A stretch of 8,122 bases of DNA from the NCBI GenBank assembly GCA_029933755.1, contig JAOZNO010000138.1, positions 1 to 8,122 of the forward strand, in the 5' to 3' direction. How positions within the stretch are numbered: position 1 is the first letter of the stretch; every line of letters starts with the position of its first letter. Made by a program: the position numbers and the translations under genes. A model generated the notes under the pieces. The model saw only the letters and a list, made by a program, of their open reading frames with translations. It was not told where the DNA came from and did not search any database. The DNA comes from Bacteroidales bacterium (GTDB taxonomy: Bacteria; Bacteroidota; Bacteroidia; Bacteroidales; NBLH01). This document shows, in pieces, positions 1 to 5,760 of this stretch.

Positions 1-957
1 TTTACCATCAACATCTGCTGAACGCCAATTTGTTTGCATAGAATAGGAATATACATCACTTAAAGTATAAAAAGTGGGTGTGTGAAATGCAAGTGCTACC
101 CTAAGAAAGTTCACCGGACGGTAAATCATTCCAAATTTGAAATTATAACCAGTACCCTGTGTTTCAAGATTTTCAATATATTTGAAATTTTCAAAATCAG
201 AACTTTCTGTGGTTTCAGTATGTTCTGTAACCGAAGAGAAACGAATGTTTTGAATACCAAATGTAGCACCTATTTGTATAATGTTCTGGTAGTTTCCACC
301 TAGGGAAAAAACCCACTCACCAATACCACCTTTTGTTTTAATAACTTTTTTCTGATGTTCACCATAGTTTTCCAAAAATAGCGGGTTAATGTATGTGTAG
401 TCACTATTCTCAAGAGTATCAGTAGCGTAAGTGTCAAATGCCATCCATTCTATATCTCCCAGATCTTCTGGATGATAACCATCAGAATTAAGCATAAATA
501 AGTCAAGTAATGAACTATTATTATTTACTCCTTCAATAGTAATATCATCTGAAAAGTTTTTTAGGTGATTGTAACCTACACCAAATGCAATTGTACGCCA
601 TCCTGTTTCATCTTCTTCATATGATTTTATGTTGAGAATTAAACCAAGGCTATTTATATTGGCACTTATTAATTCATCTTTGGTATTTTCATTTAAATAA
701 TTTGAAGTTGAATTTGTAGAGATAACCCCCGGGGAAAATACAAACCGACTTTTTTTGAACATTCCTATACCTGCAGGATTTGTACTAAGGACAGAAAAAT
801 CAGCACCTAGTGCACTAAATGCACCACTCATACCAACATATCTGGAAGTACCTCCATGAGTAAGATAAGAGTATCTTAATGCATCAGTTTCATTTTGTGC
901 AAAAAAGTTTACTGAACTGATTAATAATAGAATAATTACAAATGTTCGTTTAATCAT
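1..957 (-). CDS. OmpP1/FadL-family outer-membrane transport protein, N-terminal part (3' end beyond window)
   Basis: The frame stays open for 319 codons from the ATG at 957-955 to the window edge, so the C-terminus is missing; relatives I know are roughly 450-550 residues. Residues 1-20 form a Sec signal peptide: MIKR, a hydrophobic core VIILLLI, then FFA, with likely cleavage after A20 before QNETDAL. After it comes the family's hallmark N-terminal region: R39-Y-V-G-M-S-G-A-F, then LGAD (50-53) and NPAGIG (60-65). This is the hatch-like start seen in Bacteroidota OmpP1/FadL (Toluene_X-type) proteins. The rest alternates polar and aromatic residues as expected for beta-barrel strands. Inferred role: a 14-strand outer-membrane channel for hydrophobic compounds; the substrate cannot be read from the sequence, and 'hemin receptor' labels sometimes given to this family are not supported here. 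The start has no Shine-Dalgarno, only an A-rich leader, which is normal for the phylum. It lies 307 bp downstream of the lipoprotein gene, so it probably has its own promoter. Confidence 0.85.
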   Translation of the reverse strand, partial: MIKRTFVIILLLISSVNFFAQNETDALRYSYLTHGGTSRYVGMSGAFSALGADFSVLSTNPAGIGMFKKSRFVFSPGVISTNSTSNYLNENTKDELISANINSLGLILNIKSYEEDETGWRTIAFGVGYNHLKNFSDDITIEGVNNNSSLLDLFMLNSDGYHPEDLGDIEWMAFDTYATDTLENSDYTYINPLFLENYGEHQKKVIKTKGGIGEWVFSLGGNYQNIIQIGATFGIQNIRFSSVTEHTETTESSDFENFKYIENLETQGTGYNFKFGMIYRPVNFLRVALAFHTPTFYTLSDVYSYSMQTNWRSADVDGK

Positions 958-1264
958 TTTTTTACTTGCTTAAAGAAAATAAAACTTTATTAAATTTCAA
1001 TTATATAACTGTATTCTAATGTCTATGGTTTATATGTTGGTAATATGTTTATTTGGTGATTCGGTTATGATAAAATCATCAAATAAACGGATAAACAAAT
1101 AATCAGAATATTATAATATCAAAAAACAGAGAACATCTAAACTTAAGCCATTCTAATGTATTAATTGTTGAATATAAGTCAGTTAGGTGTGAGGCAATGT
1201 CGCATCACTGTTAGTAGATTCATGCAAATTTACTGTTTACCTATTTATTTTTTTGAGTTGCAAA
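958..1264. other. Intergenic region between the lipoprotein and OmpP1/FadL genes
   Basis: This 307-bp stretch separates two minus-strand genes and shows no credible ORF. It holds the long inverted repeat at 1047-1088 (listed separately) and a weaker, locally GC-richer hairpin at 1189-1208, where gtgaggc pairs with gcatcac apart from one mismatch. The weaker hairpin has no U-run after it on the minus strand. I found no exact TAnnTTTG promoter element on the minus strand upstream of the OmpP1/FadL gene, so its promoter is not located. Confidence 0.6.
1047..1088. repeat. Inverted repeat, 15-bp stem, 12-nt loop
   Basis: The left arm GTTTATTTGGTGATT (1047-1061) pairs with the right arm AATCATCAAATAAAC (1074-1088) at all 15 positions, with one G-T wobble on the plus strand (a C-A mismatch in minus-strand RNA). 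The loop is 1062-1073. The repeat ends 90 nt upstream of the OmpP1/FadL start and about 180 nt past the lipoprotein stop. Neither side has a U-run, so a classic intrinsic terminator is unlikely. A regulatory site or a structured leader or trailer of unknown function fits better. In such AT-rich DNA, short repeats arise by chance, but 15 bp is longer than expected. Confidence 0.5.
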
Positions 1265-2518
1265 TCATCTTTTTCTTCCCGAACTTGACCTTGAATTGCT
1301 GCTACTTGATTTAGAACTACTATTACTGCTACTTGAACGGGTTGTGGTGCCGGAAGACTTATAGGTATTTGATGACCTATTGCTATTAGATGACCTGTTA
1401 TATGATGAGCTATTTGTATTTGACGATCGATTATAAGTAGAAGTTTTGTTTGTATTACTTTTTGTGCTTGTTGAATTTGTTTTAGTTCTGTTGCTTGACG
1501 ATCTATTGTTATTATAATTTGACCTGTTATTATTGTAATAATTAGAACTTCTATTGTTAATATTTGATGGATTTGTATTACTGTTATATTTAACAGTCCT
1601 TTTTACATTTGATGATTCTCCTGTTGTGTTTCTATTACCAGATGATCTGATTCGCGAACTATTATTAGTTGTATTAGTCGTATTATAACTTTTTGTTTTT
1701 GAATCGTTATAAAATCTTGTTCTTGATCCTGAATTATTCAAAGTATTAGTAGATGCTCGTCGTTTATGTACACTGTTATTAGACTTAATATCATTCGTAT
1801 AGTAATTTACTGTATTATAATTTGTTGTATTATATCCAGTGTTATAAGAGTTGTATGGGCTATAATTTCTGTATGGGCTGTAGTAACCATAAGGATTGCC
1901 ATAATAATTATTAGAATAATATGGATTATAAGAGTTGTATGAGTTATACGATCCATGATAACCACCAAATGACACACTGAACATTGGTATTAAAAAATTG
2001 CTCCATCCACTATAAAATCCATCTGAATAATATGAATTTGAATTACTTGACTCACTAAACTTATTTATTTTGTCAGCATAAGAAACTTCATCATTATCAA
2101 CATTATTATCAGTATTTTCTAAATCATACAGATTTGGTTCCTTATAGATATTATTATAATCGTAATCATCATCATCAGAATAAACTACTTGATCTTCTAA
2201 TTCACCAGCCAGTTCGTTGGTTTCTGAATAACTATTAATTAATCCTGCATCATTACCATATTCTATTCCCACATCGTTATTCGTATTGTTTTCACGATAA
2301 TATGGATCCATTATGACAGTGTTGTTATTATTTTCAGAATATCCAGATTTTGTGTTACTGCTTATTACATCATTTTCAGAACTCGTATTTTGTTCTGTTT
2401 TTTTATTCTTTTTTGCAGTATAGTATAAATCATCATAATCAGCAGAAAACTTTGTTGTTCCACATGCACTAATTAAGACTGATATAATTATTACTTTTAT
2501 ATATAAAATAGTTTTCAT
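1265..2518 (-). CDS. Asn/Ser/Tyr-rich low-complexity lipoprotein, function unknown
   Basis: The protein has 417 residues. The N-terminus is a lipoprotein signal: MKTILYIK, hydrophobic IIISVL, and the lipobox ISA-C with C19 as the lipidated, and only, cysteine. A short segment containing YDDLYYT (28-34) follows. Composition then changes in blocks: an acidic, Asn/Asp-rich part (about 70-150, with SDDDDYDY near 114-121); a short hydrophobic/aromatic stretch GWSNFLIPMFSVSFGG (171-186); a Tyr/Asn/Gly/Pro-rich part (187-241) with repeats such as YNSYNSYN and YGNPYGYYSPY; and a basic Ser/Asn/Thr-rich tail (about 250-417) with repeated NRSSN units ending in SGRKR. No enzymatic domain is recognisable. 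Layouts like this (lipobox, YDD(V/L)YY segment, Gly/Tyr/Trp-rich middle, Ser/Arg tail) occur in uncharacterised Bacteroidota lipoproteins; that link rests on memory, not a search. It probably sits on the outer membrane. The ATG at 2518 is chosen because the signal peptide begins directly there. A candidate promoter with palindromic sites lies just upstream. Confidence 0.8.
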   Translation of the reverse strand: MKTILYIKVIIISVLISACGTTKFSADYDDLYYTAKKNKKTEQNTSSENDVISSNTKSGYSENNNNTVIMDPYYRENNTNNDVGIEYGNDAGLINSYSETNELAGELEDQVVYSDDDDYDYNNIYKEPNLYDLENTDNNVDNDEVSYADKINKFSESSNSNSYYSDGFYSGWSNFLIPMFSVSFGGYHGSYNSYNSYNPYYSNNYYGNPYGYYSPYRNYSPYNSYNTGYNTTNYNTVNYYTNDIKSNNSVHKRRASTNTLNNSGSRTRFYNDSKTKSYNTTNTTNNSSRIRSSGNRNTTGESSNVKRTVKYNSNTNPSNINNRSSNYYNNNRSNYNNNRSSSNRTKTNSTSTKSNTNKTSTYNRSSNTNSSSYNRSSNSNRSSNTYKSSGTTTRSSSSNSSSKSSSSNSRSSSGRKR

Positions 2519-2548
2519 AGTTGATAAAATTAAAGGTGTCTATTAATT

Positions 2549-2556
2549 TTACGTAA
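2549..2556. promoter_or_regulatory. Second copy of the TTACGTAA palindrome
   Basis: The self-complementary octamer TTACGTAA lies here, exactly 30 bp from the identical core of the 16-bp palindrome at 2575-2590. Thirty bp is close to three helical turns, so both sites would face nearly the same side of the DNA. This copy lacks matching flanks beyond the core, apart from AA/TT at the outer positions. If the -7 element at 2574-2581 is real, this site falls in the 5' leader of the lipoprotein gene. Confidence 0.4.
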
Positions 2557-2573
2557 TTTTAATAGATTTATTG

Positions 2574-2581
2574 CAAAGTTA
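2574..2581 (-). promoter_or_regulatory. Candidate Bacteroidota -7 element for the lipoprotein gene
   Basis: On the minus strand this reads TAACTTTG, an exact match to the Bacteroidota sigma-ABfr -7 consensus TAnnTTTG. It would give a transcript start near 2567 and a leader of about 50 nt before the ATG at 2518. No TTTG/TTG -33 box is visible at the expected upstream distance, which weakens the call or suggests that an activator is needed. The element overlaps the 16-bp palindrome. Confidence 0.4.
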
Positions 2582-2590
2582 CGTAACTTT
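2575..2590. promoter_or_regulatory. Perfect 16-bp palindrome, candidate operator
   Basis: AAAGTTACGTAACTTT is identical to its own reverse complement. It has no spacer, so it is a poor RNA hairpin but a good shape for a dimeric DNA-binding protein. It sits between the divergent lipoprotein and HAD-phosphatase genes and overlaps the candidate lipoprotein -7 element. Its core TTACGTAA recurs at 2549-2556. Which regulator might bind is unknown. Confidence 0.45.
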
Positions 2591-2698
2591 TTTAATACTT
2601 TTATTATCATAGACTGACTATTAGTATTGCTTTTTCTATTATCATAGTTAAAGTTTGTTAATAGTATTTGTGCAAAATTGATAAAAAACAGATAATAA

Positions 2699-3535
2699 AT
2701 GGATGAACAGAAAGCTTTAAACCCTAAAATGATATTAATTGATTTAGACGGAACTTTACTAAATACTAATAAAAAAATTGGTAAAAAAGATTGGAAAACA
2801 CTTGAAAGTTTGGGTGTTCAGGGATATGTTCGGGTTTTTGCTACCGGAAGAACTCTGTTTAGTGCCTTAGATGTATTAAACGATTCAACACCATTTGATT
2901 ACCTTGTGTTTTCATCAGGGGCTGGTATTATTGATTGGAGTAACAGGAAAATTATTTACCAAACATTCTTGAATGAAATTCAAATTAGTAAAACTGAGCA
3001 GGTTTTAAGAAGCCTGAAAGTTAATTATTCTATTCAGGAACCTATCCCTGAAAATCATCGATACTTTTATTATCAGGCAAAAAAGACAAATACTGATTTT
3101 GAATGGAGGAACGATTTATATAAAGCTTATGCAACTGAATTGAGTTCGGCTTATCCTTTAAAGCAGGCAACACAGTTTTTGGTAATTCTTGAAAATGAAA
3201 TAGACTTTGAAAAGGTGAAAAAAAAAATACCGGATTTAAAAGTAATTAGAGCAACATCTCCTATAGATGAAAAATCTATTTGGCTGGAGATTTTTCCTGA
3301 AAATGTATCAAAAGCTGAGGGTGGAAAATATTTATGTAAAATGCTGAATATTCCTGAACAAAATACCGTAGGAATAGGTAATGATTATAATGATATAGAT
3401 TTACTAAGCTGGACAAATAGGTCGTTTGCTGTGGCTAACTCACCAGAAATAATAAAAAATAGCTTTACAGTTTGTACAAATAATGAAAATAACCCATTAA
3501 CTGATGTCGTTAAGCGAATTTTAAAACTGTTATAA
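2699..3535 (+). CDS. HAD-superfamily hydrolase, Cof-like (subclass IIB) phosphatase
   Basis: This 278-residue protein carries the HAD motifs in order. Motif I is IDLDGTLL with nucleophile D15 and acid/base D17. Motif II is ATGR (48-51) with T49. Motif III is K205 in ENVSKAEGG. Motif IV is GIGNDYNDIDLL (225-236) with acidic residues D229, D232 and D234 for Mg2+. The insert of about 100 residues between motifs II and III fits the C2 cap of Cof-type sugar-phosphate and cofactor phosphatases, and 278 residues is the usual length. Motif IV reads GNDYND rather than the common GDxxND, so the metal-binding acid is shifted by one place. Expected activity: cytoplasmic phosphate-monoester hydrolysis; the substrate cannot be predicted. 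The ATG at 2699 lies 10 codons before the motif I strand and has no Shine-Dalgarno. The gene is divergent from the lipoprotein and 85 bp upstream of rlmD on the same strand, so they may share a transcript. Confidence 0.88.
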   Translation: MDEQKALNPKMILIDLDGTLLNTNKKIGKKDWKTLESLGVQGYVRVFATGRTLFSALDVLNDSTPFDYLVFSSGAGIIDWSNRKIIYQTFLNEIQISKTEQVLRSLKVNYSIQEPIPENHRYFYYQAKKTNTDFEWRNDLYKAYATELSSAYPLKQATQFLVILENEIDFEKVKKKIPDLKVIRATSPIDEKSIWLEIFPENVSKAEGGKYLCKMLNIPEQNTVGIGNDYNDIDLLSWTNRSFAVANSPEIIKNSFTVCTNNENNPLTDVVKRILKLL

Positions 3536-3552
3536 AAGAATCAGATTGCAAG

Positions 3553-3578
3553 CGTTATTTTACATTTTGATAATAACG
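3553..3578. repeat. Short inverted repeat between the HAD gene and rlmD
   Basis: CGTTATT (3553-3559) and AATAACG (3572-3578) are perfect reverse complements around a 12-nt spacer. No U-run follows on the plus strand, so this is not a clear terminator for the HAD gene. It may be a weak structure or a regulatory site in the leader of rlmD, or chance in AT-rich DNA. Confidence 0.25.
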
Positions 3579-3620
3579 AAAAATAGTTGAATTTTGCAGA
3601 CTAAATAAAATATTACTGTT

Positions 3621-5051
3621 TTGGGAAGAAGAAATAGAAGAAAACTGCCGATATACGAAAATGTTGAAATCATTGATTTAGCTGCTGAGGGAAAAGCAAT
3701 TGCAAAGGTGAAAATTTCGGGTGATGAAGAAAGAGAACTTATTGTTTTTGTGAAAGATTGTATTCCTGGAGATGTGGTTGACATTCAGGTAAACCGAAAG
3801 AAAAAAAGCTTTATGGAGGCTTATCCAATAAAGTTTCATAAATATTCTGAAAAAAGGGTAGAAGCCAGATGTTCACATTTTGGAGTTTGTGGTGGTTGTA
3901 AATGGCAAAGTTTACCATATAAGGATCAATTAATTTATAAACACAAACAGGTAGTTGATCAACTAACACATATTGGTGGTATTGAGTTACCTGAAGCAGA
4001 AAATATTCTAGCATCGAAAAAAGAGTATTTTTACAGGAATAAACTAGAATTTACATTTTCAAATAAAAGGTGGCTGACAAAAGAAGAAATTTCTGATGAG
4101 TTAATAATAAACAGGGATGCTCTGGGCTTTCATATTCCTAAAATGTTTGATAAAATTGTAGATGTTGAAACCTGTTATCTTCAAAAAGATCCTTCTAATG
4201 CTATTCGTTTGGCTATTAAACAATATGCCTTGGATAATCAATTGGCATTTTATGATTTAAGAAACGAGGAAGGATTATTACGAAACCTGATTGTTCGTAC
4301 TTCAACAACAGGCGATCTAATGGTGATTTTGTCATTATATCATGAAAATAAAGAACAACGTGAAGGCTTGTTGACTTTTGTTCAGCAGAAGTTTCCCGAA
4401 ATTAGTTCACTAATGTATGTGATTAATCCGAAAAAAAATGACACAATTACGGATTTGCCGGTCAAGCTATTTTCGGGTAAAGATCATATTTTTGAACAGA
4501 TGGAAAATTTGCGGTTTAAAATTGGACCAAAATCATTTTATCAGACAAACTCAGAACAAGCTTATGAGTTATATTGCCTTGTACGTGAATATGCTGACTT
4601 AAAAGGGGATGAGCTTGTTTATGATTTATATACCGGAACAGGAACTATTGCCAATTTTGTTGCCAAAAATGCCAAAAAAGTTATTGGTGTTGAATATGTT
4701 CCTGAGGCTATCGAAGATGCAAAAGTAAATTCTGAAATTAATGAGATAGATAATACATCTTTTTATGCTGGTGATATGAAAGATGTTTTAAATGAAGATT
4801 TTGTTCGTGAAAACGGTAAACCGGATACAATAATTCTTGACCCACCAAGGGCAGGAATGCATAAAGATGTGATAGAAGTAATTTTAGCTGCAGAACCTGA
4901 AAAAATTGTTTATGTTAGTTGTAATGCCGCTACACAGGCAAGGGATATTCAACTGATGGATACTAAATATAAAGTAGTAAGATACAGACCTGTTGATATG
5001 TTTCCGCATACTGCCCATGTGGAAAATATTGTTTTAATGGTGAAAAAGTGA
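3621..5051 (+). CDS. rlmD: 23S rRNA (uracil-C5)-methyltransferase, RlmD/RumA type
   Basis: The 476-residue protein makes 5-methyluridine in 23S rRNA (U1939 in E. coli numbering for RlmD) using SAM. A basic leader and TRAM RNA-binding domain (about 10-75, with DLAAEGKAIAKV at 19-30) come first. The [4Fe-4S] cysteines follow: C84, C90 and C93 (Cx5Cx2C) plus C185. The Rossmann methyltransferase domain has FYQTN (306-310), the SAM loop DLYTGTGTIA (335-344), LDPPRAGMH (406-414), the catalytic nucleophile C434 in VSCNAATQARD, and the general base E468 in HVENIV. All key residues are present. The start is unusual: a stop lies in frame at 3606-3608 and the first in-frame ATG is codon 66, inside the TRAM domain. 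TTG at 3621 is therefore the best start and gives a leader (GRRNRRKLPIYENVEI) of the kind I recall in Bacteroidota homologues. RlmC or RlmCD-like specificity cannot be excluded. A strong hairpin terminator follows immediately. Confidence 0.9.
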   Translation: MGRRNRRKLPIYENVEIIDLAAEGKAIAKVKISGDEERELIVFVKDCIPGDVVDIQVNRKKKSFMEAYPIKFHKYSEKRVEARCSHFGVCGGCKWQSLPYKDQLIYKHKQVVDQLTHIGGIELPEAENILASKKEYFYRNKLEFTFSNKRWLTKEEISDELIINRDALGFHIPKMFDKIVDVETCYLQKDPSNAIRLAIKQYALDNQLAFYDLRNEEGLLRNLIVRTSTTGDLMVILSLYHENKEQREGLLTFVQQKFPEISSLMYVINPKKNDTITDLPVKLFSGKDHIFEQMENLRFKIGPKSFYQTNSEQAYELYCLVREYADLKGDELVYDLYTGTGTIANFVAKNAKKVIGVEYVPEAIEDAKVNSEINEIDNTSFYAGDMKDVLNEDFVRENGKPDTIILDPPRAGMHKDVIEVILAAEPEKIVYVSCNAATQARDIQLMDTKYKVVRYRPVDMFPHTAHVENIVLMVKK

Positions 5052-5057
5052 ATAAAG

Positions 5058-5103
5058 AATAATAATTCAAGATTAGTTCGCTATTTCTTGAATTATTATT
5101 TTT
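5058..5103 (+). terminator. Rho-independent-type terminator of rlmD, shared with the hepT 3' end
   Basis: AATAATAATTCAAGA (5058-5072) and TCTTGAATTATTATT (5086-5100) form a perfect 15-bp stem with a 13-nt loop (5073-5085). The stem can extend by a G-U and two A-U pairs, and the sequence just after the right arm is T-rich (tttatattttt). The hairpin starts seven nt after the rlmD stop codon. The loop and right arm are also the last codons of the convergent hepT gene, whose TAA (5075-5073) lies in the loop. In the minus direction the sequence after the stem is less T-rich, so termination of hepT here is possible but weaker. Confidence 0.75.
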
Positions 5104-5417
5104 ATATTTTTGTGTAAATCAGGTATTTCATTTTGTATAACTTCCCAAACTATTTCATAATCAATACCGAAATAGTGATGTATTAATTTATCTCTTAAAC
5201 CTGCAATCTCTTTCCAAAAGACTAAAGGATATTGATTTTTTGTTTCATTATCAATGTTTTTTACGGCTTCGCCAATAACTTCCAAACTACGTGCAACAGC
5301 TCTAGTTAAAACATCATCTTCAATAAATTGAATGTACGCTACTGTTTTGAATGTTTCTATAATGAATTTACATTCTTGCTCAATATCATATAAAAAATCA
5401 ATTTCAAAGCGAGGCAT
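5073..5417 (-). CDS. hepT: HepT-like HEPN-domain RNase toxin (DUF86)
   Basis: The 114-residue, mostly helical protein is the usual size for HepT/DUF86 toxins. The HEPN active-site motif Rx4HxY is intact at R75, H80 and Y82 (RDKLIHHY), and the family-typical SLEVIGEAVKNI (44-55) precedes it. In studied MNT-HEPN pairs the toxin dimer is an RNase, reported to act on tRNA, and the antitoxin silences it by AMPylating the motif tyrosine; that would be Y82 here. The gene follows mntA with a 14-nt overlap (5404-5417) in a different frame, which implies translational coupling. The ATG at 5417 gives MPRFEIDFLYDIEQE, a natural N-terminus. The last codons and stop lie inside the rlmD terminator hairpin. 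Activity in this organism is inferred. Confidence 0.9.
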   Translation of the reverse strand: MPRFEIDFLYDIEQECKFIIETFKTVAYIQFIEDDVLTRAVARSLEVIGEAVKNIDNETKNQYPLVFWKEIAGLRDKLIHHYFGIDYEIVWEVIQNEIPDLHKNIKIIIQEIAN

Positions 5418-5712
5418 AAATTGCTTGGTTTAGTACATTTTGTGTAAAATTCCTATTTTTGGGTAATGATTTTATAGTTATTAGGTCTATTTCTTTATTA
5501 AATAAGTCTTGTAGAAAATATGTGAGACGAATGAAATTTTTATAAGTTTTTTTTTCTTTTTCAAATTCAACTATCAAATCTATATCACTACCTTCTACTT
5601 CTTCATTGCGAACATAAGATCCAAATAAACCTATTCTTTTTGTACCATAATTTTTTATAGTTTCACTATTTAAGGATAATAATTCCAATATACTTTCTTT
5701 ATTATGCTCCAT
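5404..5712 (-). CDS. mntA: MntA-like minimal nucleotidyltransferase antitoxin
   Basis: The 102-residue protein has the minimal nucleotidyltransferase fold. GS (31-32) in LFGSYVR is followed after ten residues by D43 and D45 (GSDIDLIVEF), giving the GSx10DxD metal- and nucleotide-binding motif, and D76 in EIDLIT is the likely third acidic residue. All catalytic positions are intact, so it should be an active AMP transferase rather than a dead antitoxin. In the known MntA/HepT system this enzyme transfers AMP from ATP to the Rx4HxY tyrosine of HepT and so blocks RNase activity. It comes first in the pair, antitoxin before toxin, with a 14-nt overlap with hepT. The ATG at 5712 is the first start after the 48-bp gap from the peptidase gene and gives the usual short helical lead-in before the NT core. 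A candidate promoter and an inverted repeat lie in the gap. Confidence 0.9.
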   Translation of the reverse strand: MEHNKESILELLSLNSETIKNYGTKRIGLFGSYVRNEEVEGSDIDLIVEFEKEKKTYKNFIRLTYFLQDLFNKEIDLITIKSLPKNRNFTQNVLNQAIYASL

Positions 5713-5726
5713 AGTTTTACTGGTTC

Positions 5727-5746
5727 TTTTGTAATATTATACAAAA
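5727..5746. promoter_or_regulatory. Inverted repeat upstream of mntA, possible autoregulatory operator
   Basis: TTTTGTA (5727-5733) and TACAAAA (5740-5746) are perfect 7-bp arms around ATATTA. The repeat overlaps the candidate -7 element at 5742-5749 and the likely transcript start, 15 nt before the mntA ATG. Toxin-antitoxin modules often repress themselves through such repeats, so this is a reasonable operator candidate, but neither protein shows a DNA-binding domain. It lacks a U-run, so it is unlikely to terminate the peptidase transcript. Chance is possible in such AT-rich sequence. Confidence 0.3.
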
Positions 5747-5749
5747 ATA
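5742..5749 (-). promoter_or_regulatory. Candidate -7 element for the mntA-hepT operon
   Basis: On the minus strand this reads TATTTTTG, an exact match to the Bacteroidota TAnnTTTG consensus. Transcription would start near 5735, leaving a leader of about 20 nt before the mntA ATG at 5712. A TTTTTTG lies upstream in the last codons of the peptidase gene, but the 14-nt spacing is shorter than the usual 19 or so, so the -33 box is not convincing. Read-through from the peptidase gene is an alternative. Confidence 0.35.
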
Positions 5750-5760
5750 ATAAAATAAAT

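Noticed and set aside
82..303. Plus-strand ORF of 73 codons
   Set aside because: It is antisense to the OmpP1/FadL gene, whose minus-strand frame is open across the whole region and shows family motifs; the ORF has a Cys/Lys/Phe-rich, non-protein-like composition.
1189..1208. Hairpin gtgaggc/gcatcac as a terminator for the lipoprotein gene
   Set aside because: One mismatch, a short stem and no U-run on the minus strand; too weak to call.
1268..1555. Simple repeats in the lipoprotein gene as a CRISPR array or tandem-repeat element
   Set aside because: The repetition is short, irregular codon-level NRSSN coding sequence in one open frame, without constant repeats and unique spacers.
2602..2647. 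Direct repeat TATTATCATAG at 2602-2612 and 2637-2647
   Set aside because: Only 11 bp of AT-rich sequence spaced 35 bp apart; the flanking match is loose, so duplication or regulatory meaning cannot be supported.
3560..3784. Minus-strand ORF of 74 codons
   Set aside because: It lies opposite the start of rlmD and the intergenic gap; the rlmD frame has TRAM homology there, so this is a shadow.
3811..4014. Minus-strand ORF of 67 codons
   Set aside because: It is antisense to the Fe-S cysteine region of rlmD, with no motif of its own.
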